Assembly: GCF_004322775.1 (NCBI RefSeq)
Contig: NZ_CP036403.1
Coordinates: forward strand, 1,612,001-1,676,000
Length of the DNA: 64,000 nt
Source of the DNA: Ornithinimicrobium sufpigmenti
GTDB lineage: Bacteria; Actinomycetota; Actinomycetes; Actinomycetales; Dermatophilaceae
Direction of reading: 5' to 3'
Shown: one piece after another, positions 44,242-52,836 of the stretch
How positions within the stretch are numbered: position 1 is the stretch's first letter
Layout of the letters: the number at the start of each line of letters is the position of its first letter
The notes under the pieces: model-generated
What the model saw: only the letters and a program-made list of their open reading frames with translations
Database searches by the model: none
What the model was told of the DNA's origin: nothing
Made by a program: the position numbers and the translations under genes

Positions 44242-45333
44242 GTGGCGAGTGCACCGGGGGTGAAGGAGCGTCTGCGGCGGCTGCTCGCGCCGGTCCCGGG
44301 AGCGCTCCCCGCCGCGCGTCTGGTCGCCGAGACCGCGTCGGTGGCCTTCCGCTACCGGGCGACGGGGCTGGCCGCGGAGGCGGCGTTCTTCCTGCTGCTG
44401 TCGCTGCCGCCCCTGCTCCTGGGCCTGGTGGCCGGCGCCGGGTTCTCCTCCCGGTGGCTGGGGGAGGGGACGCTGACCCAGATGCAGGAGGCGGTGGAGA
44501 CCTGGTCGCTGCGGTTCCTCACGCCGGAGACGGTCGAGGAGGTCATCATGCCGACGCTGCAGCAGACGCTGAGCGCCGGACGGGTCGACGTCCTGTCGGT
44601 CAGCTTCGTCGTAGCGCTCTGGTCGGGCTCGCGCGCGTTGAACATCGTCATCGAGGCCATCGCGATCATGTACGGGCAGGGCGGTGACCGCGGCCCGGTG
44701 CGGGCCCGGCTGCTCTCCCTGTCCACATACCTGCTGGCGATCCTGGTGATGGGTCTGACGCTGCCCCTGCTGCTGATCGGGCCGGGATACCTGCGCAGCT
44801 GGCTGCCGACGCAGGTCGAGCCGCTGATCGGGCTCTACTGGCCGCTGGTGGCGGTGGTGGGCATCCTGAGCCTGACCGGGTTGTTCCACGTCGCCACACC
44901 GGACCGGTCCCCCTACTTCCGCGACCTGCCCGGCGCCTTGCTGACCGTGGTGATCTGGGTGGTCAGCTCGACCCTGATCCGGGTCTGGGCCGAGGTGGCC
45001 GTCGGGGGTGTCTCCGTCTTCGGCCCGCTGACCGCGCCGATCGTGCTGATGATCTACCTCTACTTCCTGGCCCTGGCCGTTCTCATCGGCGCCGCCCTGA
45101 ACGCCGCGATCCGCCGCCTGTGGCCGCCGCCGGAGTATCGCGGACCGCGGGCGCGGGTCAACGAGTGGCGGGACGGGCGCCGCGACCGCGACGGGTCCGA
45201 CCAGCGACGGGGTGGCGCGCACGTGTGGACCGGGGACGAGCAGGACGACGAGGGGCTGGAGCGGGCGGACGTGGACTGGAGGCGAGAGGACGAGGACCGG
45301 AGGCGAGAGGACGAACTGCCCGGTCCTCGCTGA
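44242..45333 (+). CDS. YihY/BrkB-family membrane protein
   Basis: A 363-residue polytopic protein of the YihY/virulence factor BrkB family, with about six membrane segments. [21 protein letters not shown] and [17 protein letters not shown] are typical of the fold. The last ~75 residues are highly charged, with tandem RREDEDR-like units. These proteins have been called RNase BN in error; they are membrane proteins of uncertain role. The GTG at 44242 fits a leaderless promoter; ATG 44194 or GTG 44233 would add 16 or 3 residues. Confidence 0.85.
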   Translation: MASAPGVKERLRRLLAPVPGALPAARLVAETASVAFRYRATGLAAEAAFFLLLSLPPLLLGLVAGAGFSSRWLGEGTLTQMQEAVETWSLRFLTPETVEEVIMPTLQQTLSAGRVDVLSVSFVVALWSGSRALNIVIEAIAIMYGQGGDRGPVRARLLSLSTYLLAILVMGLTLPLLLIGPGYLRSWLPTQVEPLIGLYWPLVAVVGILSLTGLFHVATPDRSPYFRDLPGALLTVVIWVVSSTLIRVWAEVAVGGVSVFGPLTAPIVLMIYLYFLALAVLIGAALNAAIRRLWPPPEYRGPRARVNEWRDGRRDRDGSDQRRGGAHVWTGDEQDDEGLERADVDWRREDEDRRREDELPGPR

Positions 45334-45346
45334 GGGACACGCGGAT

Positions 45347-45375
45347 TTGGCCCCGCCCGCACGGTCGGCTAATGT
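45347..45375 (+). promoter_or_regulatory. Promoter of the tRNA cluster
   Basis: TTGGCC (45347-45352), a 17-nt spacer and TAATGT (45370-45375) form a good sigma-70-type promoter 35 nt before tRNA-Gly. It likely drives all three tRNA genes. Confidence 0.6.
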
Positions 45376-45410
45376 GTCATCTCGCGCCGCTGGTGACAGC
45401 GGAGCGACTT

Positions 45411-45483
45411 GCGGATGTAGCTCAGTTGGTAGAGCGCAACCTTGCCAAGGTTGAGGTCGCCGGTTCGAGGCCGGTCATCCGCT
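45411..45483 (+). tRNA. tRNA-Gly (GCC)
   Basis: A 73-nt cloverleaf. Acceptor GCGGATG pairs with CATCCGC, the anticodon loop TTGCCAA gives GCC, and the T-arm GCCGGTTCGAGGCCGGT is complete. The discriminator is T. CCA is not encoded. Confidence 0.95.
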
Positions 45484-45511
45484 CGGAGGCACATCCACCT
45501 TGATGCCTCAT

Positions 45512-45582
45512 GGTGGCGTGGCCGAGAGGCGAGGCAACGGCCTGCAAAGCCGTCTACACGGGTTCAAATCCCGTCGCCACCT
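45512..45582 (+). tRNA. tRNA-Cys (GCA)
   Basis: A 71-nt cloverleaf. Acceptor GGTGGCG pairs with CGCCACC, the anticodon loop CTGCAAA gives GCA, and the T-loop TTCAAAT is normal. The discriminator is T, expected for tRNA-Cys. Confidence 0.95.
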
Positions 45583-45609
45583 CGCAACTCAGCAACGCAC
45601 AGTTGTTCC

Positions 45610-45684
45610 GGGCGATTGGCGCAGCGGTAGCGCGCTTCCTTGACACGGAAGAGGTCACTGGTTCGATCCCAGTATCGCCCACCA
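45610..45684 (+). tRNA. tRNA-Val (GAC), CCA encoded
   Basis: Acceptor GGGCGAT (45610-45616) pairs with ATCGCCC (45674-45680), followed by A and an encoded CCA. The anticodon loop TTGACAC gives GAC. The 3' half (from GTTCGATCCC) is the kind of sequence used as an attachment site by tyrosine integrases, and accessory DNA begins right after it. Confidence 0.95.
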
Positions 45685-45693
45685 GTTCGACAG

Positions 45694-45735
45694 GGCCTTG
45701 ACCAGCGGAAATGCCGGTCAAGGCCTCTTGTTTTC
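45694..45735 (+). terminator. Rho-independent terminator after tRNA-Val
   Basis: GGCCTTGACC and GGTCAAGGCC form a perfect 10-bp stem (45694-45703, 45716-45725) with a 12-nt loop, followed by TCTTGTTTT. It ends the tRNA transcript. Confidence 0.85.
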
Positions 45736-45887
45736 CCCTCCCGTGGGGAATACGTGGGGAATCAAGTTGGGCGAGCGGGTGCCGGCAACACTGCGCGGGA
45801 TAACCGGTCGCAGCCGGCGACCCCACCTCTCTGCCGCGTCCAGAATTTCGTGGACCCGGGGCGCGGTCGAGGTGCGCATGAGGGGGT

Positions 45888-46106
45888 ATGACTACCACCA
45901 CCCGAACCGAGACCAGTGCCCCCCGCCGGTACGAGACCTTGGCGGCAGCCGCTGACCGCACCGGCATCAGTACCAGGACCCTTCGACGACGAATCGCGGA
46001 TGGCAGCCTGCCGGCGTACCGCACGGGCAGGCGGATCATCCGCGTCTCGCCCCAGGAGGTGGATCAGCTCATGGAACAGATGCCCTCCGGCGCGGAGTGG
46101 TCGTAG
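45888..46106 (+). CDS. Excisionase-like HTH protein
   Basis: A 72-residue single-domain protein with a MerR/excisionase-type (HTH_17) helix-turn-helix: YETLAAAADRTGISTRTLRR, then RIADGSLPAYRTGRRIIRVS. Such proteins control excision or act as small regulators in integrated elements. The ATG at 45888 has a GAGGGGG ribosome-binding site. It lies about 200 nt from the tRNA-Val end, the usual place for xis-like genes in tRNA-integrated elements, but no integrase follows directly. Confidence 0.75.
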   Translation: MTTTTRTETSAPRRYETLAAAADRTGISTRTLRRRIADGSLPAYRTGRRIIRVSPQEVDQLMEQMPSGAEWS

Positions 46107-46235
46107 GGACGTTATCCACAGGCCGCCGCTAACGGGATCCATGAATTGGGGTCTGGCGCTACTGTGCCGAACGGGTGCAAGGTGAGACCCAGAGGACCCG
46201 CGACCTGCTTTTGGTCGGTGAGGGAAGGACGCGAT

Positions 46236-46859
46236 GTGACGAGAACGCGATCCACGACGGTGAGCCTGACGGTAGCCACGATGCTGGTCTTGGCTGGGTG
46301 CAGCGACAACCCGGAGGGCCAGACGGGCACGCCCGCGCCGACCATCGACCCCGTCACGACGGCAGAGCCCGCCCCCACGGAGCCGGCTGCCACCACGCAG
46401 CCACCGGACGACCACCAGATCACGACCGCACCGCCTGAGCTATCGGCCGAGGAGCAGGACCAGGCCGACATCGAAGAGACACTGGTGCGGTACACCCGCG
46501 CCCTCGATGACGCCTTCAATGGGGATGCATCGGTGGAGGGGATCTACCCGTTCTCGCGGGACACCGCTCGCGAACAGTGGGTGACTCAGGTGATGTACTC
46601 CGAGACTCAGGGCTTCACATCCACGGGCCTCACCGAGCTCGAGATTGTCGAGGTCACCATCGACGGGGACACTGCCGCGGCAACCGCCTGCGCGGATGTC
46701 TCAGCCGTCGACGTGTTCGACGAGGACGGACAGTCGATCAACACCGAGGCCCGGCTGGATCAGACGCTCAACGACTTCATCCTGGAGCGAGACGACTCCG
46801 CCCAGGTGGGCTGGTACATCGTCGAGGACACGAACCGAGACGAGCCATGCGAGGGCTAA
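46236..46859 (+). CDS. Hypothetical lipoprotein
   Basis: A 207-residue lipoprotein. The signal peptide ends in a lipobox (TMLVLAGC), followed by a Thr/Pro/Ala-rich stalk of ~45 residues. The folded domain (~residues 70-205) has a DUF4878/NTF2-like look (DIEETLVRYTRALDDAF, then acidic strands) but no certain family. The GTG at 46236 has a GGGAAGGA ribosome-binding site. It overlaps the next secreted protein gene by 13 nt, so the two are likely one envelope unit upstream of the pilus operon. Confidence 0.78.
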   Translation: MTRTRSTTVSLTVATMLVLAGCSDNPEGQTGTPAPTIDPVTTAEPAPTEPAATTQPPDDHQITTAPPELSAEEQDQADIEETLVRYTRALDDAFNGDASVEGIYPFSRDTAREQWVTQVMYSETQGFTSTGLTELEIVEVTIDGDTAAATACADVSAVDVFDEDGQSINTEARLDQTLNDFILERDDSAQVGWYIVEDTNRDEPCEG

Positions 46860-47770
46860 CCCTCCTGTGGTGCGCCCTAGCCATGATCATGGGCACAGCC
46901 CTGATAACCCTCGCCGGCGCCCCGGCTCAGGCTGAACCGGAGTGCAAGCAACGCGATAGACGTAGCGGTCAGTGCATCATCTACGTTCCGCCGCCGCCGC
47001 CTGACTATCCCTCTCTTCCGGGGGAGGGGCCCGGGGACCCAGGCGAACCGGGTGATCCAGTCTGCGCCGATTACCTGACGGGTGAGGAGGTTCCGTGCAT
47101 CGTCCATGACTGGTACTGGTCTTACGGGTGGGCTTGCTACACCAAGTACGCCGCGCCGCAGCCTGGCTGGACGGATCCGGTGTGGAACGGGCGTACGGAT
47201 GGGGCGATCTTCTGGTGCTCGCGTGGTGTCACGTTGAGTGACCCGTTCCCGCCAGACACGATCCCGCGGTGGTCACTAGTTCCGCCGTGGGGGGCGCCGC
47301 CGGACCCGGCGGAGTTGGCTGCAGAGGCGGTGGAGTCGATGGACCTGCAGGCGATCGAGATCGGGATCGTCCCTGAGCAGGGCCCAGGCCGGGTGGGGTT
47401 GATCGGATTGCCGACGTGGATGTGGGTCCAGGACCTGGACGGTTCCACGTGGGGTCCGATCACCCGGACGGCCAGCAGCGGGCCGTGGTCGGTGAGCGCG
47501 ACCGGGCAGGTGGACCGGATCGAGTGGGACATGGGGGATGGGACGGTCGTGGTCTGCACGACCCCAGGCACACCGTACGAGGACCGGTTCGAGGACCTGG
47601 ACAGCCCGGACTGCGGCCACCGGTACCAGGAACAGGGCTACTACCCGGTCACGGCGACCTCGTACTGGGTCATCACCTGGGCCGGGATGGGCCAGTCGGG
47701 AACGATCGAGCTGGACCTGGTCCGTGAGGGCCAGATCGTGATGGGGGAGGCACAGGTGCTGAGCCAGTAG
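46847..47770 (+). CDS. Secreted protein with PKD-like domain
   Basis: A 307-residue exported protein. A Sec signal peptide (residues ~1-28, ending APAQA) leads to a Cys-containing region, a Pro/Gly-rich stretch and a C-terminal PKD-like domain (IEWDMGDGTVVVC, then CGHRYQEQGYYPVTATSYW). Six or more cysteines suggest disulfides outside the cell. PKD domains commonly mediate binding. It sits just before the Tad-like genes and may be an adhesin or tip factor for the pilus; this is inferred from position. No sortase motif is visible. Confidence 0.78.
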   Translation: MRGLTLLWCALAMIMGTALITLAGAPAQAEPECKQRDRRSGQCIIYVPPPPPDYPSLPGEGPGDPGEPGDPVCADYLTGEEVPCIVHDWYWSYGWACYTKYAAPQPGWTDPVWNGRTDGAIFWCSRGVTLSDPFPPDTIPRWSLVPPWGAPPDPAELAAEAVESMDLQAIEIGIVPEQGPGRVGLIGLPTWMWVQDLDGSTWGPITRTASSGPWSVSATGQVDRIEWDMGDGTVVVCTTPGTPYEDRFEDLDSPDCGHRYQEQGYYPVTATSYWVITWAGMGQSGTIELDLVREGQIVMGEAQVLSQ

Positions 47771-47847
47771 AGCCCGACAAGGGGCGGCACGCCCCGCTCG
47801 GGAAGGTGAGACCTGGAGCCACCAACCACAGTGATGGGGAGCAGGAC

Positions 47848-48558
47848 ATGGCCAAGAAGCAGGACACGGCGGACAGTCAGGGCGGCACCAGCGGGTCATC
47901 CCCGCCCGCTCTAGGAGCCCCCGGGATGTCGGTCGCTGCAGTCCCGGCGCCTCCGAAGCTGCGGCGCCGGCCGGTGATGGCCCTGGCTGGTCTTGGCCTG
48001 GTGGTGATGGGTGCCCTGCTGGTGGTCTGGGTCTACCTGTCCAGCACCGACACCACCAGCGCGGTCGCGGTGCGCGACACGGTGATGCGGGGCGAGACCA
48101 TCACTGCCGCCGATCTGATGACGGTCCAGGTGACCGCAGATCCTGCGTTGCAGATCGTGCCGGCCGCCGACCTGGACGCTTTCATCGGTCAGCGCGCCGC
48201 CCGCGACCTGTCCGCCGGGACGTTGCTGACTCCTGCCGCGGCCGTGCAGGAGGTCCTGCCCGGTGCTGGGGAGTCTGTTGTAGGTCTGGCGTTGACGGCC
48301 GAGCTGATGCCGGGGGAACCGCTGGTGGTGGGGGACCGGGTACGGGTGGTCGCCACCCCCGGTCAGGCCGGTGACCCCGCGACCTTCGAGTCGGCCGACA
48401 CCGTGTTCCCGGCCAACGTGGTCGGGGTGAGCGCCTCTGTGGAGTCCGCGCGGACCGTGGTCTCGGTCCTGGTTGCGGAGCAGGACGCGGCCCAAATCGC
48501 GCGGTGGGCCTCGACGGGCCGGGCGGCGCTGGTGCTGGACAGCCGGGAGGGGGACTGA
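47848..48558 (+). CDS. SAF-domain protein, CpaB/RcpC-like
   Basis: A 236-residue protein with a Ser/Gly/Pro-rich cytoplasmic N-terminus, one membrane segment (VMALAGLGLVVMGALLVVW) and an extracellular SAF domain (VRDTVMRGETITAADLM). SAF/CpaB proteins belong to the Tad secretion machine, where they may contact the pilus outlet or peptidoglycan. The ATG at 47848 has a GGGGAG ribosome-binding site. It is the first gene of the Tad operon and is followed directly by the CpaE-like ATPase. Confidence 0.82.
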   Translation: MAKKQDTADSQGGTSGSSPPALGAPGMSVAAVPAPPKLRRRPVMALAGLGLVVMGALLVVWVYLSSTDTTSAVAVRDTVMRGETITAADLMTVQVTADPALQIVPAADLDAFIGQRAARDLSAGTLLTPAAAVQEVLPGAGESVVGLALTAELMPGEPLVVGDRVRVVATPGQAGDPATFESADTVFPANVVGVSASVESARTVVSVLVAEQDAAQIARWASTGRAALVLDSREGD

Positions 48559-48559
48559 G

Positions 48560-49354
48560 ATGGCGGTCATCGCGCTCGCGTCAGCCTCTGGTTCACCGGG
48601 GGTGACGACGACCGCGCTGGGGTGGGCACTGTCGCGGGGGCGCCCTACCGTGCTGGTCGATGCGGACCCGACCGGTGGCGCGGCCATGCTGGCGGGGTAC
48701 CTGCGTGGTCAGCTGGCGCCGCCGGATGCGCTGCTGGATTTGTGGACCGCTCACCAGCAGGACCAGTTGCGGTCCAGGCTGCCTGGTCTGCTCCTGTCCT
48801 TGCCCGGTTCTCAGGTGGGTCTGTTGCCGGGGACCCGGTCGCACGTCCAGGCCCGGAGCCTGGCCGGGCTGTGGGAGCCGCTGCTGGCGGCGTTGAAGGC
48901 GCTGGAAGGCACGGGCCAGGACGTCATCGTCGACGTGGGCCGTCTTGGCCTGGCCGGGTCACCGGCGCCGTTGCTGCACGGCGCTGACCTGGCCCTGGTG
49001 GTGTGCCGCTCGGACCTGGTGTCCCTGTCCGCGCTGCGTTCCTGGCTGACGAGCCTGCACACCGAGCTGGAGGACGTCGGCGGCGCGTCATCGCTCGGGG
49101 TCGTGATCGTGGGCCCGGGGCGGCCCTACAGCCAGGGCGAGGTGGGCAAGGTCCTGGCCCAGGTGTGCGGCGGCCGGTCCCCGGTCCTGGGGTCGGTGGC
49201 CTGGGACTCGAAAGCCGCTGCGGCGTTCTCTGCCGGCGCCCAGGTGCGGCGCCTGGAATCCAGCAAGCTCGTTCACAGCCTGGAGACCCTGGACGAGGCC
49301 GCCCGCCAACAGATTGTGAGCCATGCCCACGCCCTGACGGGAGCGTCATCGTGA
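48560..49354 (+). CDS. CpaE-like ParA-superfamily protein lacking Walker lysines
   Basis: A 264-residue MinD/ParA-fold protein. The nucleotide loop is ASASGSPGVTTTAL where a deviant Walker A (KGGxGK[ST]T) is expected, and both lysines are replaced. The second strand has VLVDADPTGGAAM, which keeps the aspartates of switch I. The architecture fits CpaE/TadZ, which places Tad pili at a cell site. Loss of the lysines suggests altered or absent ATP hydrolysis. Its ATG at 48560 follows the SAF gene stop almost directly, and its stop overlaps the ATPase gene's GTG. Confidence 0.8.
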   Translation: MAVIALASASGSPGVTTTALGWALSRGRPTVLVDADPTGGAAMLAGYLRGQLAPPDALLDLWTAHQQDQLRSRLPGLLLSLPGSQVGLLPGTRSHVQARSLAGLWEPLLAALKALEGTGQDVIVDVGRLGLAGSPAPLLHGADLALVVCRSDLVSLSALRSWLTSLHTELEDVGGASSLGVVIVGPGRPYSQGEVGKVLAQVCGGRSPVLGSVAWDSKAAAAFSAGAQVRRLESSKLVHSLETLDEAARQQIVSHAHALTGASS

Positions 49355-50994
49355 GTATCGAGGACTACGATCCGGAGCCGGGCGGAGCCATCAGTTCTGA
49401 TCCTGCTGGGCTGCCGCTATTCACCACACCATCCACCCCGGACGGCACGCCGGCGCAGGTGCACGGGCCGTCCCGGGGCCGCCGCCGCGGCGGGTTCACC
49501 TTCCCCCAGGCCACAGCCGTGGACGGTGCTCTCGGCGCGGGCGACGTCCTCACTCAGCCGCAGCCGGTCCCGTCGCAGTCGGAGCGGGTGGGCAATGTGG
49601 TGTCGTTGCCGGCCCGGGAGGTGCGCCGGTCGGGCGAGCACGGCTGGGGGCAGGACGGGGTGGACTGGGAGCTGGTGGCCAGCCTGCGGCAGCAGACCGC
49701 TGACCGGCTCAGCCAGGAAGGCACCCCGACGGGGGAGGATGACCGGCAGGCTCAGCAGGAGCGGGGACGGGCGATCATCACCGAGCTGCTGTCCCGGGAA
49801 GGCACTGAGCGGCTGCGGGCCGGCGAAGCCGCCTGGGATCCGCAGACGCAGGATGCCTTGGCCAGGGCCGTCTTCGATGCCGCGTTCGGGCTGGGACGGT
49901 TGCAGCCCCTGGTCGATGACCCGCAGGTGGAGAACATCATGATCTTCGGCCACGACCTGGTCACGGTCGAGCTGGTCGGTGGTCGGCAGGTGATGGCGCA
50001 GGCGGTGGCTGACTCCGACCAGGAGCTGGTCGACTTCCTGTCTTTCGTGGCCTCCCGCTCCGAGGTCAACGCTCGCCCGTTCTCCCCGTCCCATCCCGAG
50101 CTGCACCTGCGCCTGGACAGCGGTGCCCGGCTCGCGGCGCAGGCGTGGGTGACACCGCGCCCGCAGGTGGTGATCCGTCGGCACCGGCTCACCGAGGTGT
50201 CCCTGGAGGACCTGGTGGACCTGGGCACGTTGAGCCCCGTGGCGGCGTCGTTCCTGGCCGCGGCCGTCCGCTCCGGTCGCTCGATCGTGGTCTCCGGCGC
50301 CCAGGGCGCGGGGAAGACGACGATGGTGCGGGCGCTGTGCGGCGAGATCCCCAAGTACGAGGTGATCGGGACCTTCGAGACCGAGTACGAGCTGCACCTG
50401 CACCAGATGCCCGACCGGCACCCGTACGTGTTCGCCTGGGAGGCACGGCCCGGCTCCGGTGAGGTCGGCCCGGACGGCCGGCAGGCCGGTCAGTACAGCC
50501 TGGACCAGGCCTTGCACGGCAGCTTCCGGATGAACCTGAACCGGCAGATCGTCGGAGAGGTCCGCGGGCCCGAGGCAGCCGCGATGCTCAAGGCCGTCCA
50601 GTCCAGTTCGGGGTCGATCTCCACCACGCACGCCGCCCACGCCGTCGGTGCCCTGGAAAAGCTGGTGACCTGCGTGATGGAGTCCGGGCAGCACGCCACC
50701 CACGACTTCGCGCTGCGCGCCGTCGCCGCCGGTATCGATGTCGTGGTCCACGTCACCAAACAGACGCGACCCGCCGCGGACGGGACCGCTCAGGTGTCCC
50801 GGTTCGTCTCCGAGATCATCGCCGTCACATCCGGGGAGGAGCAGACCGGGTACGCCGTCACCCACGTGTTCAAGGCCGACGCCGGGGCCACCACGGCTCA
50901 CCCGCACGTGCTGCCCGATGACTACCGCGACCTGGCCCGGTTCGGGTTCGACCTGGCCGCGTTCACCCAGGAGCAAGACGGGACCGGGGCATGA
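49351..50994 (+). CDS. CpaF/TadA-type secretion ATPase
   Basis: A 547-residue type II/IV secretion ATPase. The N-terminal ~110 residues are variable and Gln/Pro-rich. The conserved core has LVDDPQVENIMIFG, Walker A VVSGAQGAGKTTMVRAL, an Asp/Glu box at ETEYELHLHQM, and GSISTTHAAHAVGALEKL with the family histidine. It powers assembly of a Flp-type pilus or pseudopilus. The GTG at 49351 overlaps the upstream stop; the gene then overlaps TadB by 4 nt. The catalytic motifs are intact, unlike the CpaE-like neighbour. Confidence 0.9.
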   Translation: MSIEDYDPEPGGAISSDPAGLPLFTTPSTPDGTPAQVHGPSRGRRRGGFTFPQATAVDGALGAGDVLTQPQPVPSQSERVGNVVSLPAREVRRSGEHGWGQDGVDWELVASLRQQTADRLSQEGTPTGEDDRQAQQERGRAIITELLSREGTERLRAGEAAWDPQTQDALARAVFDAAFGLGRLQPLVDDPQVENIMIFGHDLVTVELVGGRQVMAQAVADSDQELVDFLSFVASRSEVNARPFSPSHPELHLRLDSGARLAAQAWVTPRPQVVIRRHRLTEVSLEDLVDLGTLSPVAASFLAAAVRSGRSIVVSGAQGAGKTTMVRALCGEIPKYEVIGTFETEYELHLHQMPDRHPYVFAWEARPGSGEVGPDGRQAGQYSLDQALHGSFRMNLNRQIVGEVRGPEAAAMLKAVQSSSGSISTTHAAHAVGALEKLVTCVMESGQHATHDFALRAVAAGIDVVVHVTKQTRPAADGTAQVSRFVSEIIAVTSGEEQTGYAVTHVFKADAGATTAHPHVLPDDYRDLARFGFDLAAFTQEQDGTGA

Positions 50995-51848
50995 CCACCC
51001 TGCTCGTGGCCCTGGCCGGTGCCCTCATCGCCGGCGGAACTCTCACCCTGGTCCTGGGCCTGCTGGCCCGCCCGGCACCACCGGCCCGGCCCCGTCGATC
51101 CAGCACGCGGCGTACCCGGGTCAGCCCGCGCACCCGGATGCTGCTGGGCATCGGGCTAGCCGTCGGTGCTGTGGTGGCGGTGTCGACGGGGTGGGTGATC
51201 GCCGTGGCGATTGTCCCGTTGGCCCTGGCCGGGATCCCGGTGCTGCTGGCTGCGCCCCCGGCGCAGCGGGAGGTGGCGCGTCTGGAAGCGATGGAGGAGT
51301 GGGTGCGCACCGTGGCCGGGACCCTGGGCGCCGGGGTCGGGCTGGAGCAGGCGCTGCTGCGCTCACTGCGCTCCACCCCCGAGCCGATCAAACCGGAAGT
51401 CACCCGCCTGACGGCGCGGTTACGGGCCCGGTGGGCCACCGAGGACGCCCTGCGCGCGTTCGCCGACGACCTGGACGACCCCACCGGGGACCTGATCGCC
51501 GCGAACCTGGCCCTGGGAGCTCGCCGCCGCGGCGGCGGATTGACCACGGTCCTGGCTGCGCTGGCGGAGTCGGTGGGACAGGACGTGCGGGCCCGCCGCG
51601 AGATCGAGTCCGACCGGGCCAAACCACGAGCCAACGCGCGCCTGATCACCGGCATCACCCTGGCCGTGCTGGCCTTCCTCGCCCTGTCCGGGGACTACAT
51701 CGCCCCCTACGGCAGCCCCGTCGGACAGGTGCTGCTCGGCCTCTTCCTGGCCCTATACGCCGGGATGCTGATCTGGCTGCACACGATGGCCCAGGCCAAA
51801 GCCATGCCGCGCTTCATCGGCGCCACGGTCCGCGAAGGGGCGACATGA
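50991..51848 (+). CDS. TadB-like inner-membrane platform protein
   Basis: A 285-residue T2SSF-domain protein with two N-terminal membrane segments, a cytoplasmic helical domain (EEWVRTVAGTLGAGVGLEQAL, then LGARRRGGGLTTVLAALAES) and two C-terminal segments. This plan matches TadB, which forms the platform that couples the TadA ATPase to pilin. It overlaps the ATPase gene by 4 nt (ATGA) and the TadC gene by 4 nt. Confidence 0.85.
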   Translation: MTTLLVALAGALIAGGTLTLVLGLLARPAPPARPRRSSTRRTRVSPRTRMLLGIGLAVGAVVAVSTGWVIAVAIVPLALAGIPVLLAAPPAQREVARLEAMEEWVRTVAGTLGAGVGLEQALLRSLRSTPEPIKPEVTRLTARLRARWATEDALRAFADDLDDPTGDLIAANLALGARRRGGGLTTVLAALAESVGQDVRARREIESDRAKPRANARLITGITLAVLAFLALSGDYIAPYGSPVGQVLLGLFLALYAGMLIWLHTMAQAKAMPRFIGATVREGAT

Positions 51849-52762
51849 GCGTCCTGCACCTGTTGCTCACCGCTGGCGGCCTGGTCGGTGCTGGCCTCGC
51901 GCTGATCCTGCACCAGCTCACCCCCGCCCACCCGGACCTGGGACAGGCACTGACCCGGCTGTCACCCGCTGGCGCCCCGCAGGCCCAGGCAACGCAGGGC
52001 ACTACCGCGTCCCGGCAGGTAGGGAGTGGTGACGTCCGTGACGTGCTGGGTTCCTGGGGTGCCCGGCACCTGCCCACCGGTCTGTGGGGCAAGGTCGTCG
52101 GTACCGACCTGACCGTGCTGGGGACGACACCGACGCGGTTCTACGGCGAGAAGCTGCTGTACGCCGCCATCGGCATAGTGGCCGGCCCGATCCTGGCCTG
52201 GACGCTCATGTTCTCCTTCTCTATCCCGGTGTACGTCCCCGTCCTGGCCACCCTGGTGCTGGTCGTGGTGCTGTGGTTCATCCCGACCTACAACGTCCTC
52301 ACGGATGCTCGCGAGGCCAGGGTCGAGTTCGCCCGCGCGCTGGGGGCGTTCGTCGACCTGGTCGCCCTGGAGATGGTCTCCGGTTCCGGGCCGCGGCAGG
52401 CGATGGAGGCCGCGGCCGCGGCCGGCGACTCCTGGGTGTTTCGGCGGCTGCGGGAAGAGCTGGCCCGCACCCGCTGGTCCGGCATCACCCCCTGGGACGC
52501 GCTGCGCCACCTGGGCGATGAGATCGACCTGCCCGACCTGCACGAACTGGCCGACATCATGCGCTCCTCCGGTGAGGACGGAGGCCGGGTCTACCCCCAG
52601 CTGAAGGCCCGCGCAGTCAGCATGCGCGCCGCGATCCTGTCCGCGCAGAAGACCCGCGCCAACGAGGTCAGCGAACGGATGACGCTACCGATGACCCTGC
52701 TCGGGCTGATCTTCCTGCTCATCCTCATCACCCCACAGCTGCTGCGCATGGTGGGGAGCTGA
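51845..52762 (+). CDS. TadC-like inner-membrane platform protein
   Basis: A 305-residue T2SSF protein: N-terminal membrane segment, a two-segment hairpin near residues 100-150, a cytoplasmic domain with ALEMVSGSGPRQAMEAAAAAG and a C-terminal segment (LPMTLLGLIFLLILITPQLL). The sequence DIMRSSGEDGGRVYPQLKA matches TadC. It partners TadB in the pilus platform. The ATG at 51845 overlaps the tadB stop. The pilin gene follows after about 75 nt with its own ribosome-binding site. Confidence 0.85.
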   Translation: MSVLHLLLTAGGLVGAGLALILHQLTPAHPDLGQALTRLSPAGAPQAQATQGTTASRQVGSGDVRDVLGSWGARHLPTGLWGKVVGTDLTVLGTTPTRFYGEKLLYAAIGIVAGPILAWTLMFSFSIPVYVPVLATLVLVVVLWFIPTYNVLTDAREARVEFARALGAFVDLVALEMVSGSGPRQAMEAAAAAGDSWVFRRLREELARTRWSGITPWDALRHLGDEIDLPDLHELADIMRSSGEDGGRVYPQLKARAVSMRAAILSAQKTRANEVSERMTLPMTLLGLIFLLILITPQLLRMVGS

Positions 52763-52836
52763 TCGACACGACACCACCGCGCTCGGCCGACCCAGAGAGT
52801 CACAACCAACATCAACTCGCCAAGAAGGGGAACACC

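Noticed and set aside
44113..45222. N-terminal extension of the glgX frame
   Set aside because: The extra 370 codons are Gln/His/Arg-rich, antisense to the BrkB-family gene and outside the family length.
45554..46039. Minus-strand reading frame with GDTGIEPVTSSVSRKRA
   Set aside because: It is the antisense of tRNA-Val and tRNA-Cys, a well-known false protein that recurs in databases.
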